A DNA stretch of 64,000 bases, from positions 1-64,000 of the forward strand of contig LIQB01000011.1 in assembly GCA_001411745.2 (NCBI GenBank). Direction: 5' to 3'. How positions within the stretch are numbered: position 1 is the stretch's first letter; each line of letters opens with the position of its first letter. The notes below the pieces were generated by a model that searched no databases, had not been told where the DNA came from, and worked only from the letters and a program-made list of their open reading frames with translations. This document shows positions 27,185 to 35,470 of this stretch, one piece after another. The stretch is from Psychrobacter glacincola (lineage in GTDB: Bacteria; Pseudomonadota; Gammaproteobacteria; Pseudomonadales; Moraxellaceae). A program made the translations under genes and the position numbers.

Positions 27185-28270
27185 ATGAGTACCATTCAAG
27201 ACCACAATACAGATAGCAATATCCAAAACAGCACTGTCACCGACAACAAATCAGCCCCAGCCTATGATAGTGTCACCAATAACATCGTCGTTGCCGCTCT
27301 ATATAAGTTCACGCGTTTTGCTGATTTTGAGCAATACCGCAAGCCAATTTTAAATAATATGCTCGATAATGATGTCAAAGGCACATTATTGATTGCCAAT
27401 GAAGGCATTAATGGTACGATTTCTGGCACACGCCAATGTATCGATAACGTCATTGAGTATCTGCGCAGTATCGAAGCGATTGGCAGCTTTACTTTTAAAG
27501 AATCTTATACCGATGCTCAGCCTTTTTATCGTACCAAAGTGAAGCTCAAAAAAGAAATCGTTACCATGGGCGTTGAAAATATCGACCCATTGCAATCAGT
27601 TGGACGCTATGTAAAACCAAGCGAATGGAATGCCTTAATCTCAGACCCTGACGTCATTCTTATCGACACCCGTAATGATTATGAAGTTAAAATCGGTACG
27701 TTCCAAAATGCCGTCAATCCAAATACCGAAACGTTCCGCGAGTTCCCAGAATACGTCGCAAAAGAGATGGATCCAGCCAAACATAAAAAAGTCGCGATGT
27801 TCTGTACCGGTGGTATACGCTGTGAGAAGTCTACTGCTTATATGCGTGAGCAAGGCTTTGAAGAGGTGTATCACTTAGAGGGCGGCATCTTAAAATATCT
27901 AGAAGAAATTCCAGCCAGCGACTCTATGTGGCAAGGCGATTGCTTCGTTTTTGATAACCGCGTGTCGGTCAATCATAACTTAGAAAAAGGCAGCTATGAG
28001 CAATGCTTCGCCTGCCGTATGCCCATTACTGTCGATGACATGCAAAGCCTTGCTTATATCAAAGGCGAGTCTTGCCCACACTGCATTGATAAAGCGACCG
28101 ACGAGCAAAAAGCCCGTTTCCGTGAGCGCGAGCATCAAATGCAGCTGGCAAAGAAACGTGGCGAAGCGCATATTGGTAGCGATGTGATTGATGTGATTGA
28201 GAAACGCAAAGCCGCTAAAATTGAAGCACGTCGTCAAGCAGAGGAAGCCAATAAAGCTAACGCTGAATAA
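27185..28270 (+). CDS. trhO: tRNA uridine-5 hydroxylase (rhodanese-domain protein)
   Basis: TrhO (YceA) hydroxylates uridine-34 of certain tRNAs, the oxygen-dependent first step towards cmo5U. The 361-residue protein has an N-terminal YceA-like ferredoxin-fold domain ([14 protein letters not shown]) and a central rhodanese domain with the active Cys loop [12 protein letters not shown] near residue 205. A Cys-rich module follows with CFACRMPIT and SCPHC. The C-terminus is charged and helical. The ATG at 27185 has a strong CAGGAGA site; the longer frame starting at a TTG lies within the upstream hairpin. The gene ends at a very strong bidirectional terminator. Confidence 0.93.
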   Translation: MSTIQDHNTDSNIQNSTVTDNKSAPAYDSVTNNIVVAALYKFTRFADFEQYRKPILNNMLDNDVKGTLLIANEGINGTISGTRQCIDNVIEYLRSIEAIGSFTFKESYTDAQPFYRTKVKLKKEIVTMGVENIDPLQSVGRYVKPSEWNALISDPDVILIDTRNDYEVKIGTFQNAVNPNTETFREFPEYVAKEMDPAKHKKVAMFCTGGIRCEKSTAYMREQGFEEVYHLEGGILKYLEEIPASDSMWQGDCFVFDNRVSVNHNLEKGSYEQCFACRMPITVDDMQSLAYIKGESCPHCIDKATDEQKARFREREHQMQLAKKRGEAHIGSDVIDVIEKRKAAKIEARRQAEEANKANAE

Positions 28271-28284
28271 ATCTAAGATGGATA

Positions 28285-28338
28285 AAAGCAAAAAGGACGC
28301 CCCAATCAAATATTTGATTGGGGCGTCCTTTTTGCTTT
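28285..28338. terminator. 54-bp perfect palindrome, bidirectional terminator
   Basis: Two 27-nt arms are exact reverse complements with no spacer, centred between 28311 and 28312. Arms begin AAAGCAAAAAGGACGCCCC. A and T runs flank the GC core (GGACGCCCC/GGGGCGTCC) on both strands. It lies between convergent trhO and the hydroxyisourate hydrolase gene, so it can terminate both. Confidence 0.9.
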
Positions 28339-28378
28339 ATTAGTACTGACTTATGACTTATTGAGTACGTAATATGGC

Positions 28379-28810
28379 TTAGCTACCGCGGTAAGTGCTA
28401 TAGCCGTATGGAGATAAAGTGATTGGCACATGGTAATGGTTATCGCCTTCGATATTGAAATTGACTTCAACATACGGATAGAAAGACTCTAGACCTTGAT
28501 TTCGGAAATAAGGAGTCGTCTCAAAAATCAACTTATAAGTACCGTCATGCTCAACGCCATCTTGATTCGGTAAGAAGTTGCCGATACGACCATTATTATC
28601 AGTCTTTTGCGCATTAAGCAATTTCCAGCTACCAGTTTTCTCTTGCATCATCAGTTTTACATTGACGTTTGGTGCTGGTTTGCCCGTACTAATATCTAAA
28701 ATATGACTAGATAATTGATATTTATCTTGATCACTAGCAGCATGGCTAGCCGTTGCAGTCATAGCTAATACGCTACCAAATGCAGCTGCCTTGAGTAAGT
28801 TGTTTTTCAT
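28379..28810 (-). CDS. hiuH: Periplasmic 5-hydroxyisourate hydrolase (transthyretin-like)
   Basis: HIU hydrolase converts 5-hydroxyisourate to OHCU in uric-acid breakdown. The 143-residue precursor has a signal peptide (AAAFGSVLAMTATASHA). The mature part carries the transthyretin-related signatures LSSHILDISTGKPAPNV with an active-site His, NNGRIGNF with Arg, HYHVPITLSPYGYSTYRGS with His, and the C-terminal YRGS tetrapeptide that distinguishes HIU hydrolases from transthyretin. A periplasmic form is known in enterobacteria. No uricase, OHCU decarboxylase or allantoinase gene is nearby, so its role in this organism is uncertain. Confidence 0.92.
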   Translation of the reverse strand: MKNNLLKAAAFGSVLAMTATASHAASDQDKYQLSSHILDISTGKPAPNVNVKLMMQEKTGSWKLLNAQKTDNNGRIGNFLPNQDGVEHDGTYKLIFETTPYFRNQGLESFYPYVEVNFNIEGDNHYHVPITLSPYGYSTYRGS

Positions 28811-29144
28811 GAATCATCCTATTCAGTCAATTGTATGTGTTAAATGAATTACTTTCTTTAGCAAGCTATTTACCATTTTTAAGTATGCTTATCCGCAGAA
28901 AATAACCGTGATTTACCTCAAAAACATAATCAATCATGTTGTTCATTAAAAATATATTCATCATTATAGGCTTAATGTACTGGTGTAGTTTAGATTGTTA
29001 ATAAGACCGTATAATTAAGATAATGTTAACTTATATAAAAATGAGTATAGTGAATGTAAAACTTACATTCACTATAATTTGTGTCACTCATAAATAAAAA
29101 GCATCAATACCATGATTGAACGTCGCAATTGGTTGATTTAAGAC
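28811..29144. other. Intergenic region between hiuH and serA
   Basis: No ORF is supported. It holds the hiuH promoter region and a perfect 14-bp dyad at 29046-29076. The rest is AT-rich without recognisable motifs. Confidence 0.4.
29046..29076. promoter_or_regulatory. Perfect 14-bp inverted repeat upstream of hiuH
   Basis: TATAGTGAATGTAA and TTACATTCACTATA are exact reverse complements separated by only 3 nt (AAC). It lies 235 bp upstream of hiuH. No T run follows on either strand and no convergent gene ends here. An operator, or a relic of a small repeat element, is more likely than a terminator. Confidence 0.45.
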
Positions 29145-29182
29145 AAAAAAATAGCAGACTATCTGAATGATGATCTGCTATT
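29145..29182 (-). terminator. Rho-independent terminator of serA
   Basis: On the minus strand ATAGCAGA and TCTGCTAT pair around a longer loop and are followed by TTTTTT. It lies 37 nt after the serA stop. Confidence 0.8.
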
Positions 29183-29218
29183 GCTATGCTAAAAATAATG
29201 TTTGCATGCAAATATTAT

Positions 29219-30445
29219 TTAAAACAAAATACGCACGCGAATCGTTTCTTCTACGTCTTTTAACTGATCTAGCGCGGCAGTTGAATCATTGTAATCAACA
29301 TCCATGACCAAATAACCGACATCGCCTTCTGTCATTAGGCTCTGTGCTAGGATGTTAATTCCTGCTTCTGCAAACAGACGGTTAATCTGAGACAGCACGC
29401 CTGGCACGTTTCTATGGATATGTAATAGACGATGCGAATTTTCTTTGAATGGAATAGAAACTTCTGGGAAGTTCACGGCTGTTGCTGTGTCACCTTGGTC
29501 AGAGTATCTAACAAACTTATCAGCGACTTCAAGTCCGATATTAGCCTGTGCTTCTTGGGTTGAGCCACCAATGTGCGGCGTCAAGATGACGTTATCAAAT
29601 TTACGCAGTGGTGATTCAAACTCTTCATCAGCTGATTTTGGCTCTTTCGGGAATACGTCGATCGCTGCGCCCAAGATTTTACCAGATTCAAGCACAGCGG
29701 CTAAATCATCAATCTCTACGCAAGTACCACGAGCGGCATTGATAAAGTAGCTGCCGTCTTTCATATGCGCGAACTGCTCAGCTTTCATCATGTAGCGGGT
29801 GCTTGGTACATCAGGCACATGCAATGTCACGATGTCAGCCGTTGATAGTAGCTCTTCTAAGCTACCTACTTGTACCGCATTACCTAGTGGCAATTTGGTC
29901 ACAGCATCATGATAAATGACTTTCATACCAAAGCTTTCTGCCAAGACAGACAGTTGCGAACCGATAGAGCCATAACCGACGATACCGATAGCCTTACCAC
30001 GTACTTCATGTGAATTGGTCGCAGACTTGCCCCAACCGCCACGATGTACGGTCGCGTTCTTTTCAGGAATGCCGCGATATAACATGATGGCTTCGGCCAA
30101 TACCAATTCAGCTACCGAACGGGTATTTGAGTATGGCGCGTTAAAGACGGGGATACCCAAATCACGTGCAGCGTCTAAGTCTACTTGGTTGGTACCGATA
30201 CAAAAGCAGCCAATACCGATGAGCTTGTGCGCGTGCTCAAGTACTTCACGTGTCAATTGCGTACGCGAACGGATACCGATAAAGTGAGCGTCTTTAATCT
30301 TTTCGATCAGCTCATCTTGATCTAATGCGTGACTGATATTCTCGATGTTATGATAACCAGCTCCTTCCAATACTTTTAAAGCATTGTCATGTAGACCTTC
30401 AAGCAATAAAAACCGGATTTTGTCTTTTTGTAGTGATAACGCCAT
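29219..30445 (-). CDS. serA: D-3-phosphoglycerate dehydrogenase
   Basis: SerA oxidises 3-phosphoglycerate with NAD+, the first step of serine synthesis; it can also reduce 2-oxoglutarate to D-2-hydroxyglutarate. The 408-residue length matches the E. coli type (410). Visible features are the catalytic-domain start FLLLEGLHDNAL, GIRSRTQLT, the Rossmann motif GIVGYGSIGSQLSV, the catalytic Arg in INAARGTCVEIDDL, and TPHIGGSTQEAQ with the His. A C-terminal ACT domain from about residue 335 (HIHRNVPGVLSQINRLF) is the serine-feedback site. An AGGACAG site precedes the ATG. It is divergent from the FAD-linked 2-hydroxyacid dehydrogenase gene, with which it may form a metabolic couple. Confidence 0.96.
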   Translation of the reverse strand: MALSLQKDKIRFLLLEGLHDNALKVLEGAGYHNIENISHALDQDELIEKIKDAHFIGIRSRTQLTREVLEHAHKLIGIGCFCIGTNQVDLDAARDLGIPVFNAPYSNTRSVAELVLAEAIMLYRGIPEKNATVHRGGWGKSATNSHEVRGKAIGIVGYGSIGSQLSVLAESFGMKVIYHDAVTKLPLGNAVQVGSLEELLSTADIVTLHVPDVPSTRYMMKAEQFAHMKDGSYFINAARGTCVEIDDLAAVLESGKILGAAIDVFPKEPKSADEEFESPLRKFDNVILTPHIGGSTQEAQANIGLEVADKFVRYSDQGDTATAVNFPEVSIPFKENSHRLLHIHRNVPGVLSQINRLFAEAGINILAQSLMTEGDVGYLVMDVDYNDSTAALDQLKDVEETIRVRILF

Positions 30446-30926
30446 ATGAGAACTGTCCTATAATTGTCTTGTAAAATTATCTGAGGGATAATCTGTAGTC
30501 GAAGCCGTTTAAAGTAGGTACAAAGTAACCAAGCTCAAACCATACACTGAGTACATTAAATGAGGTTAACGTCGTAACCACTTACCAATGCTTTAACTAT
30601 AGGGTGGGTGAAACGAAAACAGTCTGGATATCTTACACAAAATTGGGCGGCGATGTTAGCAGATTAGATGAATTATTGGTTATCAAGCCTGAAAACTTTT
30701 TATGCTATAGTAAATCACGCTGTTCGACGTTTATTAAACTATTTTTTACCATTTACCGCCATATAAGCACGCAACATGACATCTTTCTATCATTGCTTTA
30801 CTGGCTCACTTATAATCATATAAATACGTACTATATAAACATACCTATGTGGCTATGTTTATATCCATTTAGCGATATAATAATCCCCTTTAGGCATAGC
30901 GCTTACGTTTATACCGAGATTTGACC
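30446..30926. other. Divergent promoter region, serA / D-2-hydroxyglutarate dehydrogenase
   Basis: Holds dispersed repeat copy B (30497-30577) and presumably both promoters. A 106-codon open frame at 30604-30924 lacks a ribosome binding site, has unbiased composition and is not considered a gene. Confidence 0.45.
30497..30577 (+). repeat. Dispersed ~80-bp repeat, copy B
   Basis: Shares with 17415-17494, at the same spacing, AGTCG, TTTAAA, GTACAAAG(T/C)AACC, GAGG(T/C)TAACG and GTAA. It lies between the divergent serA and FAD-dehydrogenase genes. Confidence 0.6.
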
Positions 30927-32369
30927 ATGACTTCTTTATCTAGCCAAAGCACCTCTGCAACCCATACAGCTGCTGTTCAAACTATTTTGAGCACTTTGAT
31001 GGATGTTCATCAGTTTGACGCCATCCAAATCAAAACCGACCCTGAGAGCTTAGAGCATTGGGGCAAAGACTGGACTAAGCATTTTGCGCCTGCTGCTGCT
31101 GCCATCGTCTTTCCGAAGACTACTGAGCAAGTACAAGCGATTGTACTGCTTGCCAATGAGCACAATGTGGTCTTAACCCCAAGTGGCGGTCGTACCGGTT
31201 TGTCAGCTGGTGCTGTCGCCGCCAATGGCGAGATTGTCGTCAGTATGGATAAAATGAACCGTATCGGACAGTTCTATCCGGCCGATCGAATAGTTGAAGT
31301 CGAAGCAGGCGTCATTACTCAGCAGTTGCAAGCATTCGCAGAGTCTAAAGACTTGTACTACCCTGTCGACTTTGCCTCAGCTGGCTCAAGTCAAATCGGT
31401 GGCAATATTGGCACCAATGCAGGTGGTATCAAAGTCATACGCTACGGCATGACTCGTCAATGGATCATGGGGCTGACAGTGGTCACTGGTAAAGGCGATA
31501 TCTTGCAGCTCAATCGCGGTATGGTCAAGAACGCCACGGGTTATGATTTGCGCCAATTATTTATCGGTAGCGAAGGCACACTTGGGCTTGTCACCCACGC
31601 GCAAATCAAGCTTGAGCGTCAGCCGCAAGACTTAAATGTCATGGTACTTGGTATGGACAGCTTTAATGATGTGATGAATGTGCTATCAGCCTTTCAAGCG
31701 AAGATTGATTTGACCGCTTTTGAATTCTTTGATGATGTGGCGATTGATAAATTGATGGCACACGGTCAAGTACAAGAGCCATTTGAGTCGCGTACCAAAT
31801 TTTATACGCTATTAGAGTTCGAAGCGCCGTACGAGCCGATCATGGATAAAGCCATGGCAATATTTGAGCATTGTATGGAGCAAGGCTGGGTCGTCGATGG
31901 TGTCATGAGCCAGAGCTTGGCACAGGCTGAAGAGCTGTGGAAATTGCGCGAATATATCTCTGAAACCATTTCAGTATTTACCCCTTATAAGAACGATGTA
32001 TCCGTACTGATAAGCTATGTCCCTGAGTTTATCACCGAGATTGATCACATCGTCAGCAGCAACTACCCTGACTTTGAGGTTTGCTGGTTCGGGCATATCG
32101 GTGATGGTAACTTGCACCTTAATATTCTAAAGCCTGAAAACATGAGCAAAGATGATTTCTTCGCAGAGTGTCAAATCGTCAACAAACACGTGTTTGATAC
32201 GGTGCAAAAATATGGCGGTTCAGTATCTGCCGAACATGGCGTCGGTATGACTAAAAAGCCTTATTTACAATATAGCCGCAGTGAGATTGAGATTGAGTAC
32301 TTACGAGAGGTGAAAAAAGTCTTTGATCCAAATAATATTATGAACCGTGGCAAGATTTTTGATATGTAA
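30927..32369 (+). CDS. FAD-linked 2-hydroxyacid dehydrogenase, likely D-2-hydroxyglutarate dehydrogenase
   Basis: The 480-residue protein belongs to the vanillyl-alcohol oxidase/GlcD flavoprotein family. The N-terminal FAD-binding domain shows PKTTEQVQAIVLLANEH, LTPSGGRTGLSAGAV, IGGNIGTNAGGIKVIRYGMTR and NATGYDLRQLFIGSEGTLG. The C-terminal domain carries FGHIGDGNLHLNI (metal-binding His residues) and the end motif SAEHGVGMTKK. These features fit D-2-hydroxyglutarate, D-lactate or glycolate dehydrogenases. The divergent pairing with serA favours D-2-hydroxyglutarate dehydrogenase, which in Pseudomonas is known to drive SerA by reoxidising its by-product. The ATG at 30927 is chosen over a TTG two codons upstream. 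Confidence 0.85.
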   Translation: MTSLSSQSTSATHTAAVQTILSTLMDVHQFDAIQIKTDPESLEHWGKDWTKHFAPAAAAIVFPKTTEQVQAIVLLANEHNVVLTPSGGRTGLSAGAVAANGEIVVSMDKMNRIGQFYPADRIVEVEAGVITQQLQAFAESKDLYYPVDFASAGSSQIGGNIGTNAGGIKVIRYGMTRQWIMGLTVVTGKGDILQLNRGMVKNATGYDLRQLFIGSEGTLGLVTHAQIKLERQPQDLNVMVLGMDSFNDVMNVLSAFQAKIDLTAFEFFDDVAIDKLMAHGQVQEPFESRTKFYTLLEFEAPYEPIMDKAMAIFEHCMEQGWVVDGVMSQSLAQAEELWKLREYISETISVFTPYKNDVSVLISYVPEFITEIDHIVSSNYPDFEVCWFGHIGDGNLHLNILKPENMSKDDFFAECQIVNKHVFDTVQKYGGSVSAEHGVGMTKKPYLQYSRSEIEIEYLREVKKVFDPNNIMNRGKIFDM

Positions 32370-32409
32370 GTGCTTATTTAATAATTAAAGTAATAAATAA
32401 GCGAGTATG

Positions 32410-32447
32410 AAAAAGACGCTAAACGTGATGGTTTAGCGTCTTTTTTT
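32410..32447. terminator. Bidirectional Rho-independent terminator
   Basis: AAAAAGACGCTAAAC and GTTTAGCGTCTTTTT form a 15-bp stem with a 6-nt loop. A and T runs on both sides let it serve the plus-strand dehydrogenase gene and the convergent BLUF gene. Confidence 0.9.
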
Positions 32448-32466
32448 GTCTTATAAAAGCGATTAT

Positions 32467-33096
32467 CTATAAAAATAACAACACTAGCGCTACCACTAAT
32501 AACACACTTAAAACACCTTGAACGATTAAAAATGCTTGATGCGGGGCGGCGATATGACGAAACATGTTGCCCAGTGCATTATAGGTAATACCAGCTGCTT
32601 TAATATGTGGCGGCGTATCAAAGGTTTTGATGACTTGTAAAAAACTCTCGGTACGATCAGGCGACCAATTATGCGGCGCAAATGGCAAATATGGCGATAA
32701 CTGTGCGGCTTGCTTTTTGCTCGCTGGTGACCATAACCAACGCTCTAAAAATAATAAGCGCATACGCCAATCCGCAAAACGGCGATGTTCTATCGTCTGC
32801 AACAGCAATATTTCAGTATTCTTATGGCGCTTATCCGCAAATATGCGTTGCTTTAAGGCAAATACGTGCGCTTTCTCACCTTCGATGCATTGCAAAAAAT
32901 GACCACTACCATAACATAGAGTACCTGTAATGCCATGCTGTTGATTATAGTTACGCGCATGACATTCTACTTCATCAAATATAGAGGCGCTTAAACGTGA
33001 GACAAGCGTCAAACTACTAACATACACCAATTGAACCAGCGCTGAGTCTTCTATCTCATCCCAGCTACTGACTCTATTGTTGTGACTTGAGGGCAT
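32467..33096 (-). CDS. Membrane-anchored BLUF-domain blue-light sensor
   Basis: BLUF domains bind FAD and respond to blue light through a conserved Tyr-Gln pair. In this 209-residue protein the domain is about residues 20-115: LVQLVYVSSLT with Tyr25, RNYNQQHGITGTLCYGSGHFLQCIEG with Asn51 and Gln69, and HRRFADWRMRLL with Trp110 and Met112. All key photochemical positions are present. After a linker of about 60 residues the protein ends in a hydrophobic helix (residues ~187-209, AFLIVQGVLSVLLVVALVLLFL). This suggests tail anchoring in the inner membrane, which is unusual for short BLUF proteins. No output domain or cyclase is fused, so it must act through a partner. The AGGA site lies about 10 nt before the ATG. 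Confidence 0.9.
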   Translation of the reverse strand: MPSSHNNRVSSWDEIEDSALVQLVYVSSLTLVSRLSASIFDEVECHARNYNQQHGITGTLCYGSGHFLQCIEGEKAHVFALKQRIFADKRHKNTEILLLQTIEHRRFADWRMRLLFLERWLWSPASKKQAAQLSPYLPFAPHNWSPDRTESFLQVIKTFDTPPHIKAAGITYNALGNMFRHIAAPHQAFLIVQGVLSVLLVVALVLLFL

Positions 33097-33687
33097 AATA
33101 AAACAATCCTAAAAAGCCGATTAAATACGGCTAAACAAAACAAACACAACGACGCCCCAATAAAAAAAGACAGCGACTCACAAAAACGTAGCAAATAGTT
33201 ACCACGTTAAACTGTCATTACTTGAGTAGCTTGTTATGATAACCAGCAAAACAAATAGACCAAAACGAAGCGCCCTAAGATATGCTATTTAAAAATAATG
33301 TTAAGCTAACAGAATATCTGTACTGACACCCTCAGGTTAGAAGCTGTACCAAACACTTGGCTTGTATTAACCCCAACGACTGTTTGTGAACATTATGAAA
33401 AATTTTATAGTCACTTCAATTTATAGTCACTCTAATTTAAATTTATAGCTACTTTAAAATGATATGAGGTTCAAAAAACATGTCAGTAACGCCAAAGCTG
33501 ACAGAAGTTATAAGATAAATTATCTTCATAACTTATTGTAAATACAATGATAATTGATTGTAACGGTAATATTTTATGATTGGAATATTTTTATCACTTT
33601 TTTTACACAAAAAATTGCCAACCAAATTGTGGCAACGCATGCTATTTGATATCACTAAAATTAATAAAGATCCAAAACAGGAACATT
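33097..33687. other. 591-bp intergenic region upstream of the GNAT-nitrilase gene
   Basis: Divergent promoter region for the BLUF and GNAT-nitrilase genes. It contains a degenerate direct repeat of TTTATAGTCACT at 33404-33455. A 36-codon in-frame extension of the downstream gene has no ribosome binding site and is not accepted. Nothing else is recognised. Confidence 0.45.
33404..33455. repeat. Short direct repeats, three copies of TTTATAG(T/C)(C/T)ACT
   Basis: Copies begin at 33404, 33420 and 33442 (spacing 16 and 22 bp). Each is followed by an A/T-rich tail. They could be binding sites or a decayed repeat element. Confidence 0.55.
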
Positions 33688-35325
33688 ATGAGCAAAATAG
33701 AAAAACTAGACGACTTTCATCTAACCATCGCTGAAATCAAGAAAAAAGACTATCCACAATTAAAAGCACTGATGGATCGTGTCTATGTCAACTTGGGCGG
33801 TGCATGGTCAAAGAACACTATCAATACCTTAATCGATGCCTTCCCTGAAGGTCAGATCGCTTTATTTGATCATGATCAATTGATTGGTATCGTATTATCT
33901 ATGCGTGTTGACTATGCCACGTTTTCTAACCCGCACACCTACGACGACTTGATTGGTCATAAAGAGATTATCAGAGACAACCCTGAAGGCGATGCTATTT
34001 ACGGTTTAGATGCGCTGATCGACCCTGAATACCGTGGTTATCGCCTAGGACGTCGATTATACGATGCCCGTAAAGAGCTGTGTCGCCAGTTAAATTTCCG
34101 AGCTATTTTGGCTGGTGGTCGTATCCCGAACTATCATAACCATCAAGATCTCACACCTGGCGAATATATTGAAGCCGTCGCGGCTCGTGAAATTCATGAT
34201 TCTGCATTGTCTTTCCAACTCTCAAATGGCTTTATCGTAAAGCGTATCTTAACGGCTTATTTGCCTGACGATAAACAATCTAAAGGTTTTGCCACTCTAC
34301 TTGAGTGGGCAAATATTTATTACGAGCCGCAAGATTATAAGCCAAACACTCGTAAGTCTGAGGTGCGTATTGGTGGCATCCAATGGCAAATGCGTGAAGT
34401 CGAGTCACCTGAAGAGCTGCTGCAGCAAGTCGAATTCTTTGTCGATATTATGGCTGATTACAACTCTGACTTTGCTTGTTTACCAGAGTTCTTTAACGCA
34501 CCGTTGATGGGTCTGTGTGAATCGACGGATCAAAACGTCGCTATTCGATTTTTGGCCGGTTATACCGAATGGTTTAAAAATGAAATATCGCATTTAGCGG
34601 TCAGCTACAACGTCAACGTCATTACAGGCTCTATGCCGTACTTGGACGAGGACGATACGTTATATAATGTAAGTTACTTGTGCCGCCGCGATGGTACGGT
34701 CGAAGAGCAGCGCAAAATCCATATTACCCCGCATGAGCGTAGCGCTTGGGTCATCGAAGGCGGTGACGAGGTTAAGGTGTTTGATACCGATGCCGGTCGT
34801 ATTGGTATTTTGGTCTGTTATGACGTTGAATTCCCTGAGCTTGCCCGCCTCATGGCACTTGATGATATGGATATCTTGTTCGTGCCATTTTGGACAGACA
34901 CGCAAAACGGCTATCTACGCGTGCGCCACTGCGCCCAAGCACGTGCGATTGAAAACGAATGCTATGTGATGATTTGTGGTTCGGTCGGTAACTTACCACA
35001 GGTTGAAAGTCTCGATATTCAATACGCGCAGTCTTCTATCTTCTCGCCATCAGATTTTGCTTTCCCGCATGATGCGATCATGGCAGAAACCACCGCCAAC
35101 ACTGAGATGGTATTCTTCTCAGATGTGAACCTAGACAAGCTTATTCATGTCCGTAATGAAGGCTCGGTACATAATCTGCTTGATCGCCGTGACGACTTGT
35201 ATAGTTTGAAATGGAAAAGAAAATCTAAAGTATCAGCCAGTAAGCTAAGCGATGATGAGCGCCTCGAAAACTCTGGTAGTGTCTTGCTCGGTGACCCATT
35301 ACAAAACCGTGCGCAAAAACCTTAA
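33688..35325 (+). CDS. GNAT acetyltransferase / carbon-nitrogen hydrolase fusion
   Basis: The 545-residue protein joins two enzymes. Residues about 1-215 form a GNAT acetyltransferase (IAEIKKKDYPQLKALMDRV, then DALIDPEYRGYRLGRRLYDARKELC, the acetyl-CoA loop). Residues about 225-515 form a nitrilase-superfamily domain with its full triad: Glu267 in CLPEFF, Lys343 in RKIHITPHE and Cys377 in ILVCYDVEFPELA. Such fusions occur in many bacteria; the substrate is not known, but an amide-cleaving step linked to acyl transfer is suggested. The ATG at 33688 has an AGGA site; the longer upstream frame does not. It is followed by its own terminator. Confidence 0.9.
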   Translation: MSKIEKLDDFHLTIAEIKKKDYPQLKALMDRVYVNLGGAWSKNTINTLIDAFPEGQIALFDHDQLIGIVLSMRVDYATFSNPHTYDDLIGHKEIIRDNPEGDAIYGLDALIDPEYRGYRLGRRLYDARKELCRQLNFRAILAGGRIPNYHNHQDLTPGEYIEAVAAREIHDSALSFQLSNGFIVKRILTAYLPDDKQSKGFATLLEWANIYYEPQDYKPNTRKSEVRIGGIQWQMREVESPEELLQQVEFFVDIMADYNSDFACLPEFFNAPLMGLCESTDQNVAIRFLAGYTEWFKNEISHLAVSYNVNVITGSMPYLDEDDTLYNVSYLCRRDGTVEEQRKIHITPHERSAWVIEGGDEVKVFDTDAGRIGILVCYDVEFPELARLMALDDMDILFVPFWTDTQNGYLRVRHCAQARAIENECYVMICGSVGNLPQVESLDIQYAQSSIFSPSDFAFPHDAIMAETTANTEMVFFSDVNLDKLIHVRNEGSVHNLLDRRDDLYSLKWKRKSKVSASKLSDDERLENSGSVLLGDPLQNRAQKP

Positions 35326-35380
35326 TCAGTCATTTTAAAATACCAACACTGAACACGGTTTAATAAAATTTATGAGTAAT

Positions 35381-35410
35381 ACGGCTGACATTTCAGCCGT
35401 TTATTTTTAT
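35381..35410 (+). terminator. Rho-independent terminator of the GNAT-nitrilase gene
   Basis: ACGGCTGA and TCAGCCGT form a perfect 8-bp stem with a 4-nt loop, followed by TTATTTTTAT. It sits inside an upstream in-frame extension of the next gene and shows that the extension is not coding. Confidence 0.8.
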
Positions 35411-35470
35411 CTATCAACAACCACTTATCAAAGCCATTTATACAAAACCTATAGCAAAAAAGCAGCCATT

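Noticed and set aside
30604..30924. 106-codon open frame between serA and the FAD dehydrogenase gene
   Set aside because: No ribosome binding site, composition of random AT-rich DNA, and it lies in the divergent promoter region; it overlaps the downstream gene's start signals.
33580..33687. 36-codon N-terminal extension of the GNAT-nitrilase protein
   Set aside because: Low-quality sequence, no ribosome binding site; the ATG at 33688 has one and gives the normal N-terminus.
35372..35470. 33-codon N-terminal extension of the thioredoxin-like protein
   Set aside because: It contains the intrinsic terminator of the upstream gene and would disrupt the signal-anchor topology.
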